A model generated the notes under the pieces. That model was not told where the DNA came from, searched no databases, and saw nothing but the letters and a program-made list of their open reading frames with translations. Positions 1 through 6,425 of a stretch of 10,350 nt of DNA are shown here, piece by piece (within the stretch, counting starts at the first letter, position 1; every line of letters starts with the position of its first letter). The DNA comes from Actinomycetota bacterium (GTDB lineage Bacteria > Actinomycetota > Acidimicrobiia > Acidimicrobiales > Poriferisodalaceae). The position numbers were made by a program, and so were the translations under genes. The stretch is taken from assembly GCA_013151655.1 (NCBI GenBank), contig JAADHX010000080.1:1-10350 (forward strand). Direction: 5' to 3'.

Positions 1-575
1 TCGTCGGTCGTTGGTGGCCAAACCAGGGCATTCATCTGCACTAGATCGACAACACCTATGAAGTCGCCCTCAGCACCGATAGGAAGCTGAATCACTGCCG
101 TGCTCTTGGTGAGCCGATCTTCGATGCTGTCGAGGCAAAAGTAGAAATCGGCACCAGTGCGGTCGAGCTTGTTGACGAAACACAAGCGCGGGACGCCGTA
201 CTTATCGGCCTGACGCCACACCGTTTCGGTCTGGGGTTCTACACCGGCTACGCCATCGAAGACTGCTACCGCTCCATCGAGTACCCGCAAGGAGCGCTCG
301 ACTTCGACGGTGAAGTCGACGTGGCCTGGGGTGTCGATGATGTTGATGACATGGTCATCCCACTCACACGTGGTGGCGGCAGAAGTGATGGTAATACCGC
401 GTTCTTGTTCCTGTTCCATCCAGTCCATCGTGGCCGCGCCATCGTGAACTTCACCGATCTTGTAGCTCTTGCCGGTGTAGTAGAGGATGCGTTCGGTGGT
501 GGTGGTTTTGCCCGCGTCGATATGGGCCATGATGCCGATATTGCGAACTGTGCTGAGTGGATACTTGCGGGCCAT
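1..575 (-). CDS. fusA: Elongation factor G, N-terminal part (cut by window edge)
   Basis: EF-G is the ribosomal translocase: it hydrolyses GTP to move tRNAs and mRNA after peptide bond formation, and helps recycle ribosomes. Only the first 191 codons are present; the gene continues beyond base 1. The GTPase motifs are clear: P-loop AHIDAGKT at residues 17-24, switch I RGITITSAATT at 59-69, DTPGH at 81-85 and NKLD at 135-138. His85 of DTPGH is the catalytic histidine known in translational GTPases. The ATG start is supported by GGGAGA seven bases upstream and by the usual VRNIGIMAHIDAGKTTT beginning shortly after it. It is the last visible gene of the str cluster, 113 nt after rpsG, and is probably co-transcribed from the rpsL promoter. 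No internal stop or frameshift is seen. The product is certain; whether it is the only EF-G in the genome cannot be told. Confidence 0.97.
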   Translation of the reverse strand, partial: MARKYPLSTVRNIGIMAHIDAGKTTTTERILYYTGKSYKIGEVHDGAATMDWMEQEQERGITITSAATTCEWDDHVINIIDTPGHVDFTVEVERSLRVLDGAVAVFDGVAGVEPQTETVWRQADKYGVPRLCFVNKLDRTGADFYFCLDSIEDRLTKSTAVIQLPIGAEGDFIGVVDLVQMNALVWPPTTD

Positions 576-688
576 GCGGGTTCTCCCGGGCGGGGAAATC
601 AGGACGGAGCTCAGCTACCAGAGCCGAGCCCGTAAGAGTGTTGTCGGAAATTGCTGCTCTAGGCGGCGTACGGGTTAGGGACGCCCGC
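576..688 (-). other. rpsG-fusA spacer with an imperfect stem-loop
   Basis: This 113-nt gap has no convincing ORF and no clear promoter. It holds a split inverted repeat: CCCGTA (674-669) pairs with TACGGG (634-629), and nested inside are AGAG (660-657) and CTCT (638-635), leaving an 8-nt bulge on one side. The stem is too interrupted and lacks a U-tract, so it is not a terminator. It may be an mRNA processing or stability element between S7 and EF-G. The fusA ribosome-binding site GGGAGA lies outside it, close to the start codon. Confidence 0.35.
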
Positions 689-1159
689 TTACCAGCGGTA
701 GTGGGCGAACGCCTTGTTGGCTTCGGCCATGCGGTGAGTGTCGTCTTTGCGCTTGACCGCAGAACCAATGCCATTGGAGGCATCGAGCAGTTCGTTGGCA
801 AGGCGTTCGGCCATCGTGCGCTCGCGGCGGTCGCGAGAGAAGCTGACGATCCAGCGAATGGCGAGGGTCGAGGCCCGGCGAGGTCGGACTTCGATCGGTA
901 CCTGGTATGTGGCACCACCGACGCGACGCGACTTGACTTCGAGCTGGGGTTTAACGTTGTCTATCGCCCGCTTGACAGTTGTGAGCGGTTCGCTACCGGT
1001 CTTTTCTTCGATGATGGCCATTGCGTCATAGACGATCTTTTCGGCCAACGTGCGCTTGCCACGCTGAAGAATCTTGTTGATGATCTGGGTAACGAGCAAT
1101 GAGTTGTATATGGGATCGGGAATTAGTTCCCGACGAGGCGCTGCTCCGCGACGAGGCAT
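689..1159 (-). CDS. rpsG: Small ribosomal subunit protein S7 (uS7)
   Basis: S7 is a primary 16S rRNA-binding protein that nucleates assembly of the 30S head and lies near the E site and mRNA exit channel. The 156-residue product has the typical family length. It opens with MPRRGAAPRR and continues with the conserved stretch around PDPIYNS and the KRAIDNVKP segment. It also has RRVGGATYQVP (residues about 78-88, part of the beta-hairpin arm), the RWIV helix, and ends in AHYRW. The ATG lies one base after the rpsL stop (TGA-G-ATG). Its Shine-Dalgarno AAGGAG sits inside the last codons of rpsL, seven bases from the ATG, so the two genes are probably translationally coupled. Because the gap is one base, there is no room for the long S12-S7 intercistronic structure that S7 uses for autoregulation in E. 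coli. Confidence 0.98.
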   Translation of the reverse strand: MPRRGAAPRRELIPDPIYNSLLVTQIINKILQRGKRTLAEKIVYDAMAIIEEKTGSEPLTTVKRAIDNVKPQLEVKSRRVGGATYQVPIEVRPRRASTLAIRWIVSFSRDRRERTMAERLANELLDASNGIGSAVKRKDDTHRMAEANKAFAHYRW

Positions 1160-1160
1160 C

Positions 1161-1532
1161 TCAGGACTCCTTCTTGGTGCCGTAGCGGCTGCGAGCCTGC
1201 TTGCGATTGTTTACCGATGATGCGTCTAGCGCGCCACGAACAACTTTGTAGCGCACGCCCGGAAGGTCCTTAACACGCCCGCCTCTGACAAGAACAATGG
1301 AGTGCTCTTGAAGGTTGTGACCTTCGCCAGGGATGTAGGCGGTGATCTCGACACCAGACGTAAGGCGAATACGCGCTACGCGACGCAAAGCCGAGTTCGG
1401 CTTCTTGGGAGTCATGGTGAACACGCGCGTGCAAACGCCACGGCGCTGCGGTGAACCCTTGAGCGCTGGCGTTTTACCCTTAGCGGGTTTGGATTGGCGG
1501 CCCTTGCGGACCAACTGCTGGATCGTGGGCAC
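1161..1532 (-). CDS. rpsL: Small ribosomal subunit protein S12 (uS12), GTG start
   Basis: S12 sits at the interface of the 30S subunit near the decoding centre and controls tRNA selection accuracy. I place the start at GTG 1532, giving a 123-residue protein beginning MPTIQQLVRKGR, the standard S12 N-terminus. An in-frame ATG twelve bases upstream would add MRSI but has only pyrimidine-rich sequence before it, whereas the GTG has GAGG six bases upstream. With this start the numbering matches the family. Lys43 (in TPKKPNS) and Lys88 (in GGRVKDLPG) are both present, so the common streptomycin-resistance substitutions are absent. Asp89, the known methylthiolation site in E. coli, is also conserved. 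The gene has its own predicted promoter and leader and is followed one base later by rpsG. Confidence 0.96.
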   Translation of the reverse strand: MPTIQQLVRKGRQSKPAKGKTPALKGSPQRRGVCTRVFTMTPKKPNSALRRVARIRLTSGVEITAYIPGEGHNLQEHSIVLVRGGRVKDLPGVRYKVVRGALDASSVNNRKQARSRYGTKKES

Positions 1533-1538
1533 GATCGA

Positions 1539-1542
1539 CCTC
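1539..1542 (-). promoter_or_regulatory. Ribosome-binding site deciding the rpsL GTG start
   Basis: GAGG lies six bases before the GTG at 1532-1530. It overlaps the upstream in-frame ATG (1544-1542), which itself has no purine-rich sequence ahead of it. This favours the GTG as initiation codon. Confidence 0.65.
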
Positions 1543-1557
1543 ATGATTTGGCTGGAG

Positions 1558-1589
1558 AAAAAGGGGAGGGAGGACTGAAGTCCACCCTC
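1558..1589 (-). terminator. Terminator-like hairpin in the rpsL leader (possible attenuator)
   Basis: Read on the minus strand, GAGGG (1589-1585), a T·T mismatch and GGAC (1583-1580) pair with GTCC (1575-1572) and CCCTC (1570-1566) around a TTCA loop. A CCC spacer and five T residues (1562-1558) follow. This resembles a weak intrinsic terminator. It lies between the predicted rpsL promoter and the rpsL start, so it would either attenuate that transcript or limit read-through from the upstream genes. The C-rich spacer before the T-run makes strong termination doubtful. Confidence 0.45.
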
Positions 1590-1627
1590 GCAAAAGCACG
1601 ACGCATTGCGCGCCGGGCCAGCGGTAC

Positions 1628-1656
1628 ATCGTAGAAGGGTGAACGGCGTAGGGCAA
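1628..1656 (-). promoter_or_regulatory. Predicted housekeeping-sigma promoter for rpsL-rpsG-fusA
   Basis: TTGCCC (1656-1651) and TACGAT (1633-1628) are separated by 17 bases. The -10 box fits the actinobacterial TAnnnT pattern and the -35 box matches TTGACA at four of six positions. Transcription would begin near 1621, giving a leader of about 90 nt before the rpsL GTG. It sits in the 135-nt gap between the lipoprotein reading frame and rpsL, where a str-operon promoter is expected. Confidence 0.65.
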
Positions 1657-1667
1657 CCCTGATGTGT

Positions 1668-1796
1668 TTATTCTGCGTCGGTTGTGTCGATCGTTGTATT
1701 GACAATGTCTTCGACGGCTCGGATCTCGTTCAGATCGAGGTCAAGAACGCCAGCAACAACAGCCTCGGCTACGTAAGCGGACGTCAAGCAGATCGC
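1668..1796 (-). other. Out-of-frame 3' continuation of the lipoprotein gene
   Basis: This is an open stretch of 42 codons plus TAA, one base out of phase with the lipoprotein frame that precedes it. Its translation (AICLTSAYVAEAVVAG, then an acidic tail ending DTTDAE) looks like ordinary protein with a helix, unlike the Arg/Cys-rich tail that the upstream frame reads (RGCCCWRS). Removing one G from the GGG at 1800-1798 fuses the two parts into a 248-residue protein. I therefore read it as the natural C-terminus, displaced by a one-base insertion or an assembly error. Confidence 0.5.
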
Positions 1797-2415
1797 GCCC
1801 GGACAATACAATGAAAAGGTTCTCGTGTTGCCACAAGAAGCTGCCGGCATCGTCGGCTAGCCACGTAGTCAATTCGACCGGTCCGACCTGTTCGGGTAGT
1901 GGGTTCACGACACCGCCTTGGGTGGCCCCATCGATGAAGCTGTCCACAAACCCTGGAACGGCAAGAGCATCAGGACTGACACCAACCGACAACCCGACGG
2001 CTATCAACGCACCGTCGCGCCGAATGGCTTTAGCATCAACGCCAACCAAGAACGGGGCAAGCCTTTCATCAGACCGAAATCTGGCCTCCAGCTGGGCAAT
2101 GTCGGAGTCGGCGAGGGTTATCACTTCGAGAGTTGGATCGACGTCTAACCCCGCGAACGCAACTTGGGGGCTGAGCGTCTCAACCTCGAGAGGTGGGGTC
2201 TCGCCCGACGATCCTGTTGCTTGGGTTGCGGCAGTGGCCGCGTCCGTCGTCGTTACCGCAGCAACGACGGACGTCGGATTGGGGAGCAACACAGCCTGAG
2301 GCGTGTCGGCGGTCGATGAACATGCCGCCACCACAAGCGCGGCTGAACCGACCAACACACAACCGCTCCCCCGCACCCGGGTTCGCAACAGGACATACCA
2401 GGCGGCCAGCGACAT
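1741..2415 (-). CDS. Predicted lipoprotein of unknown function, apparent frameshift near 3' end
   Basis: I do not recognise the family. From ATG 2415 the frame encodes 224 residues. The N-terminus has two arginines (R11, R13), a hydrophobic segment and a lipobox VAAC with the acceptor cysteine at residue 32. This predicts export and lipid anchoring on the outer face of the cytoplasmic membrane. A low-complexity Ala/Thr-rich linker follows, typical of exported lipoproteins. Then comes a domain containing LAPFLVGVDAKAI, a VPGFVDSFIDGAT segment and AGSFLWQHENLFIVLSG. After that motif the frame degenerates into RGCCCWRS and stops, while the +1 frame continues plausibly to 1668; the gene probably carries a one-base insertion at 1800-1798. 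The start is uncertain: no good Shine-Dalgarno is seen, and GTG 2376 would give a shorter, classical signal peptide (Cys at residue 19). The gene lies 68 nt after rpoC and 135 nt before rpsL. A lipoprotein is an odd passenger between polymerase and ribosome genes, and its position suggests no function. Confidence 0.6.
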   Translation of the reverse strand: MSLAAWYVLLRTRVRGSGCVLVGSAALVVAACSSTADTPQAVLLPNPTSVVAAVTTTDAATAATQATGSSGETPPLEVETLSPQVAFAGLDVDPTLEVITLADSDIAQLEARFRSDERLAPFLVGVDAKAIRRDGALIAVGLSVGVSPDALAVPGFVDSFIDGATQGGVVNPLPEQVGPVELTTWLADDAGSFLWQHENLFIVLSGRDLLDVRLRSRGCCCWRS

Positions 2416-2432
2416 CCGCGCCGACACTACCG

Positions 2433-2478
2433 CCACACTGCGGCTGGAGCAGAACGGGTGCGCCCCAGCCGTAGTGGG
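2433..2478 (-). terminator. Stem-loop just after rpoC, no U-tract
   Basis: CCCACTACGGCTGGGGC (2478-2462) pairs with GCTCCAGCCGCAGTGTGG (2450-2433) around an 11-nt loop. The inner ten pairs are continuous (one G·U), then there is one mismatch and four more pairs. No run of T follows on the minus strand, so this is not a canonical intrinsic terminator. It could mark the 3' end of the rpoBC mRNA, serve as a processing or stability element, or partly reduce read-through into the lipoprotein gene. It begins six bases after the rpoC stop codon. Confidence 0.45.
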
Positions 2479-2483
2479 CGTGG

Positions 2484-5400
2484 TTACGATATGGTCGCTT
2501 CTTCTCCACCGGCTCCGAGGTTGGCTAACCACTCGGCTGGATCCTGCTCGTCTTCTGACGTCCAGAACTCCATTGGCTCATAGTCGGGAGCCGTGGTCTT
2601 GAAGGCTCGATAGATTTCCATGCCGGTGCCAGCAGGGATCAACTTGCCGATAATGATGTTCTCCTTGAGACCGCGGAGACAGTCGGACTTGCCGTCGATC
2701 GCAGCTTCGGTAAGAACACGGGTGGTCTCCTGGAACGAGGCCGCGGACAACCACGAGTCAGTCGCAAGCGACGCCTTGGTGATGCCCATGATGACTGGGC
2801 GACCCTCGGCCGGACGATTCCCCTCTTGAACAAGGAGGCGGTTCGTTTCGGCGAACACCCGCTGATCGGCCTGTTCACCTGGCAAGAAGGTCGACTCGCC
2901 CGGTTCGGCCACAAGGACGCGCCTGGTCATCTGACGCACGATAAGTTCGATGTGCTTGTCGTGGATCGATACACCCTGATCGCGGTAGACCTTCTGCACC
3001 TCATCGACGAGGTACTGCTGGGTTTCGCGAACACCACGGATCTCGAGGAGTTCCTTGGGATCGCGGGGACCATCGACGAGCGGATCGCCAGCACGAACCT
3101 CTTGCCCATCTTCGACGGACAATCTCGAGGCCGTCGGGACGGTGTAGCTGTCCTCTTCGCCATCGTCGCCGACAACTTCGATAACACGACCACGACCGTC
3201 GTCTTCGCCGATGCGCACAACACCGGAACGGCGGGCCAGGACGGCTTTCCCTTTCGGGCTGCGAGCTTCGAACAACTCGACCACTCGGGGTAGACCGCCA
3301 GCGATATCGGACCCAGCCACACCACCAGTGTGGAAGGTTCGCATCGTTAGCTGGGTGCCAGGCTCGCCAATTGACTGGGCCGCGATAACACCGACCGCCT
3401 CGCCGATTTCGATTATTTCGCCACTGGCGAGTGAAGTTCCATATGACTTCGCTGAGATACCGAAGTCTGAATCGTCGGTGAGCGGCGACAGAACTCGCAC
3501 GCGAGAAACATCGTCGTCATCGCGCATGGCGATCATGATGTCTTCGTCGACCAGGGTTCCGGCTTCGTACACAACACCCGTTGACAAACTGACGTCGTCG
3601 GCCAAGGTCCGGCTGAACAGCCGGGTTTCGAGATAGGTGCGCTTATCGGTGGTATCTGGATCGATGTCTTCCAACCAAATACCGCGGGTCGGTCCGCCGC
3701 GCTCGAAGGGGTCCTCGTCGTTAACGATGAGTTCTTGGGCCACGTCGACTAGGCGGCGGGTGAGATAGCCAGAGTCGGCGGTTCGTAGGGCCGTATCGAC
3801 CAGACCCTTACGAGCGCCAGGCGTCGAGATGAAATACTCGAGCATCGAGAGGCCCTCTCGATAGGAACTCTTGATGGGACGCGGAATGATGTCGCCTCGA
3901 GGGTTTGCCACGAGACCGCGCATGCCGGCAATCTGGCGGACCTGCATCATGTTGCCGCGGGCACCAGAGCCGACCATCATCTCGATCGGGTTAGATTTAG
4001 TCCGCTTGAGCTCGATTTCCATGGCATCGCGCACCTCTTCGGTGGCTGACGTCCAGATCTCGACCTCTTTTTGGCGGCGCTCACCGTCGGTGATGATGCC
4101 TCGCCGATACTGGTTCTCGACACGCTCGGCTTCGCCCTCGTAGTGGTCGAGGATCTTAGCTTTCGATGGCGGCACAACAATGTCGTTGATCGAAACCGTG
4201 AGACCAGACTGAGTGGCCCATCGATACGACATATCCTTGATCTTGTCGAGGCTCTCGGCAACCAACGACCGGTTATAGCGCTCCGAAAGTTCGGCAACAA
4301 TGTCGCCCATGTGGCGTTTAACTACCAGTTCGTTGATAAAGCCGAAATCGTCAGGCATCGCTTCGTTGAAGATGACTCGTCCCGGGGTTGTTGCAGCCCA
4401 GCCATCCTCGGTGCGAAGGCTCTCGTCGCCGCGGTAGTAGATCCGGTCGTGCAAATCCACGTGCTTCATTTCGAGCGCTTGCTCGAGCTGATAGATCTCT
4501 CTGAACGTCGGGACCTTGACACCCTCAACTGGTTCCGACGGTGACTCGGTGAGGTAGTAGGAACCAATGATCATGTCCTGGCTGGGCACGGTCATGGGAC
4601 GACCATCGGCTGGCGACAAGATGTTGTTCGATGACAACATCAGCACGCGAGCCTCGGCCTGGGCTTCGGCCGACAGTGGCAAGTGGACAGCCATCTGGTC
4701 GCCGTCGAAGTCGGCATTAAAAGCGGCGCACACCAACGGGTGAATCTGGATTGCTTTGCCGTCGACCAACACGGGCTCAAAGGCCTGAATACCGAGGCGA
4801 TGCAAGGTAGGAGCACGGTTAAGCATCACCGGATGCTCGCGGATGACCTCTTCGAGGACGTCCCAGACCTGGCTACGACGGCGTTCGACCATACGTTTGG
4901 CCGACTTGATGTTCTGGGCCAACTCTTGGTCGACGAGCTTCTTCATCACGAATGGTTTGAAGAGCTCGAGGGCCATCAGCTTGGGAAGACCGCACTGATG
5001 GAGCTTCAGAGTTGGGCCAACAACGATGACCGAACGGCCCGAGTAGTCGACCCGCTTGCCGAGCAGGTTCTGACGGAACCGGCCCTGCTTACCCTTGAGC
5101 ATGTCCGAGAGCGACTTGAGCGGCCTGTTGCCAGGGCCGGTGACCGGACGCCCGCGACGGCCATTGTCGAACAACGCATCGACAGCTTCTTGAAGCATGC
5201 GCTTTTCGTTGTTGACGATGATCTCGGGTGCACCAAGGTCGAGAAGTCGCTTGAGGCGATTGTTGCGGTTAATGACGCGGCGGTACAGGTCGTTGAGGTC
5301 AGAAGTTGCAAAACGACCACCATCGAGTTGAACCATCGGACGAAGTTCCGGTGGGATGACCGGAACCGAGTCGAGGATCATGGCTGCCGGATCGTTGATT

Positions 5401-6371
5401 CGGCGACCGTGCTCGTCTCGGCGGTTAAACGACGTGACAATCTTGAGGCGTTTGATGGCCTTTTGTTTGCGCTGAACCGACAGTGGCTTTTGTCCGGGCT
5501 CTGGATCGATCTGGGCCCGAAGTTTGATTTCTTCGTCGTCGAGATCGATGCGGCTGAGTAGCCGACTGATGGCCTCAGCGCCCATCCCGCCTTCGAAGTA
5601 CTCGCCATAACGATCTACGAGTTCACGCCACAACAACTCGTCTTCGAGAATCTTGCGGCTATGCAGACTCTTGAACTCGTCGAACACGCGGCCAACAAGC
5701 TCAAGTTCTTCTTCGTATTCTTCGCGAAGCGAAGCGATATCGCGCTCGGCGTCGCGTTGGCGAGCCTTGAGATCCTTGTCCTTCGCACCGTCCTTTTCGA
5801 GGGCGGCAAGTTCTGACTCAAGCTGTTTGAAAGCCTTGTCGATCTCGACATCGCGCTCGGATTCGATGGCTTCGCGTTCTTCGTGCATCTCGGCTTCGAG
5901 ACGGGGAAGGTCTTCGTGACGCTTCTCTTCGTCGACCCAGCCAACAAGATTGGCGGCGAAGTAGATGACGCGCTCAAGCTGTTTGGCCTTGAGTTCTTCT
6001 TTTGGCTCTGTGCCCATCAGCAGGTAGGCGAGCCACGAACGGGTACCTCGCAGGTACCAGATGTGAACAGCGGGAGCGGCCAACTCGATGTGACCCATAC
6101 GTTCGCGGCGAACCTTGGAGCGGGTTACTTCGACACCACACCGCTCGCAGATGATGCCCTTAAAACGCACCCGCTTGTACTTGCCACATGCGCATTCCCA
6201 GTCCTTGGTTGGACCGAAGATCTTCTCGCAGAAGAGTCCGTCCTTTTCGGGTTTGAGAGTGCGGTAGTTGATGGTTTCTGGCTTCTTCACCTCGCCGTTA
6301 GACCAGGTGCGAATGGAGTCAGCTGTTGCCAGCCCGATTCGGATGTCAGAGAAGTCGTTGACGTCGATCAT
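2484..6371 (-). CDS. rpoC: DNA-directed RNA polymerase beta' subunit
   Basis: Beta' forms, with beta, the catalytic core of RNA polymerase and carries the active-site magnesium ligands. The 1295-residue protein is close to the actinobacterial length. The N-terminal zinc ribbon is intact (C60, C62, C75, C78). Residues about 147-235 form the highly charged coiled-coil insertion typical of Actinobacteria. The catalytic loop NADFDGD is at 552-558, with Asp554, 556 and 558. The bridge helix starts near 846 (EYFISTPGARKG) and has Pro851 where His is usual. The trigger loop GEPGTQLTMRTFH is at 1002-1014, with Met1010, Arg1011 and His1014 conserved. The second zinc site has lost all four cysteines: Pro888, Asp966, Ser973 and Ser976 occupy those places. 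The ATG has AGGAGA seven bases upstream. The gene follows rpoB after 54 nt with no visible promoter between them, so the two are presumably one transcription unit. Confidence 0.98.
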   Translation of the reverse strand: MIDVNDFSDIRIGLATADSIRTWSNGEVKKPETINYRTLKPEKDGLFCEKIFGPTKDWECACGKYKRVRFKGIICERCGVEVTRSKVRRERMGHIELAAPAVHIWYLRGTRSWLAYLLMGTEPKEELKAKQLERVIYFAANLVGWVDEEKRHEDLPRLEAEMHEEREAIESERDVEIDKAFKQLESELAALEKDGAKDKDLKARQRDAERDIASLREEYEEELELVGRVFDEFKSLHSRKILEDELLWRELVDRYGEYFEGGMGAEAISRLLSRIDLDDEEIKLRAQIDPEPGQKPLSVQRKQKAIKRLKIVTSFNRRDEHGRRINDPAAMILDSVPVIPPELRPMVQLDGGRFATSDLNDLYRRVINRNNRLKRLLDLGAPEIIVNNEKRMLQEAVDALFDNGRRGRPVTGPGNRPLKSLSDMLKGKQGRFRQNLLGKRVDYSGRSVIVVGPTLKLHQCGLPKLMALELFKPFVMKKLVDQELAQNIKSAKRMVERRRSQVWDVLEEVIREHPVMLNRAPTLHRLGIQAFEPVLVDGKAIQIHPLVCAAFNADFDGDQMAVHLPLSAEAQAEARVLMLSSNNILSPADGRPMTVPSQDMIIGSYYLTESPSEPVEGVKVPTFREIYQLEQALEMKHVDLHDRIYYRGDESLRTEDGWAATTPGRVIFNEAMPDDFGFINELVVKRHMGDIVAELSERYNRSLVAESLDKIKDMSYRWATQSGLTVSINDIVVPPSKAKILDHYEGEAERVENQYRRGIITDGERRQKEVEIWTSATEEVRDAMEIELKRTKSNPIEMMVGSGARGNMMQVRQIAGMRGLVANPRGDIIPRPIKSSYREGLSMLEYFISTPGARKGLVDTALRTADSGYLTRRLVDVAQELIVNDEDPFERGGPTRGIWLEDIDPDTTDKRTYLETRLFSRTLADDVSLSTGVVYEAGTLVDEDIMIAMRDDDDVSRVRVLSPLTDDSDFGISAKSYGTSLASGEIIEIGEAVGVIAAQSIGEPGTQLTMRTFHTGGVAGSDIAGGLPRVVELFEARSPKGKAVLARRSGVVRIGEDDGRGRVIEVVGDDGEEDSYTVPTASRLSVEDGQEVRAGDPLVDGPRDPKELLEIRGVRETQQYLVDEVQKVYRDQGVSIHDKHIELIVRQMTRRVLVAEPGESTFLPGEQADQRVFAETNRLLVQEGNRPAEGRPVIMGITKASLATDSWLSAASFQETTRVLTEAAIDGKSDCLRGLKENIIIGKLIPAGTGMEIYRAFKTTAPDYEPMEFWTSEDEQDPAEWLANLGAGGEEATIS

Positions 6372-6425
6372 GGTGTGTCTCCTAAGAGATGTAGGCGGTT
6401 GGTAACGGGGCTTGAACGCAAGGTC

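Noticed and set aside
451..918. Minus-strand frame of 155 codons overlapping rpsG and fusA
   Set aside because: It is out of phase with both genes; its proline/serine/arginine-rich translation is a shadow of S7 and EF-G.
1811..2299. Plus-strand frame of 162 codons opposite the lipoprotein gene
   Set aside because: The translation is low-complexity Ser/Thr/Ala-rich with no domain, while the minus frame has a signal peptide, lipobox and a plausible exported domain.
4683..5561. Plus-strand open frame of 292 codons
   Set aside because: It lies wholly inside rpoC, antisense to conserved beta' sequence including the catalytic loop region; its openness follows from the codon bias of rpoC.
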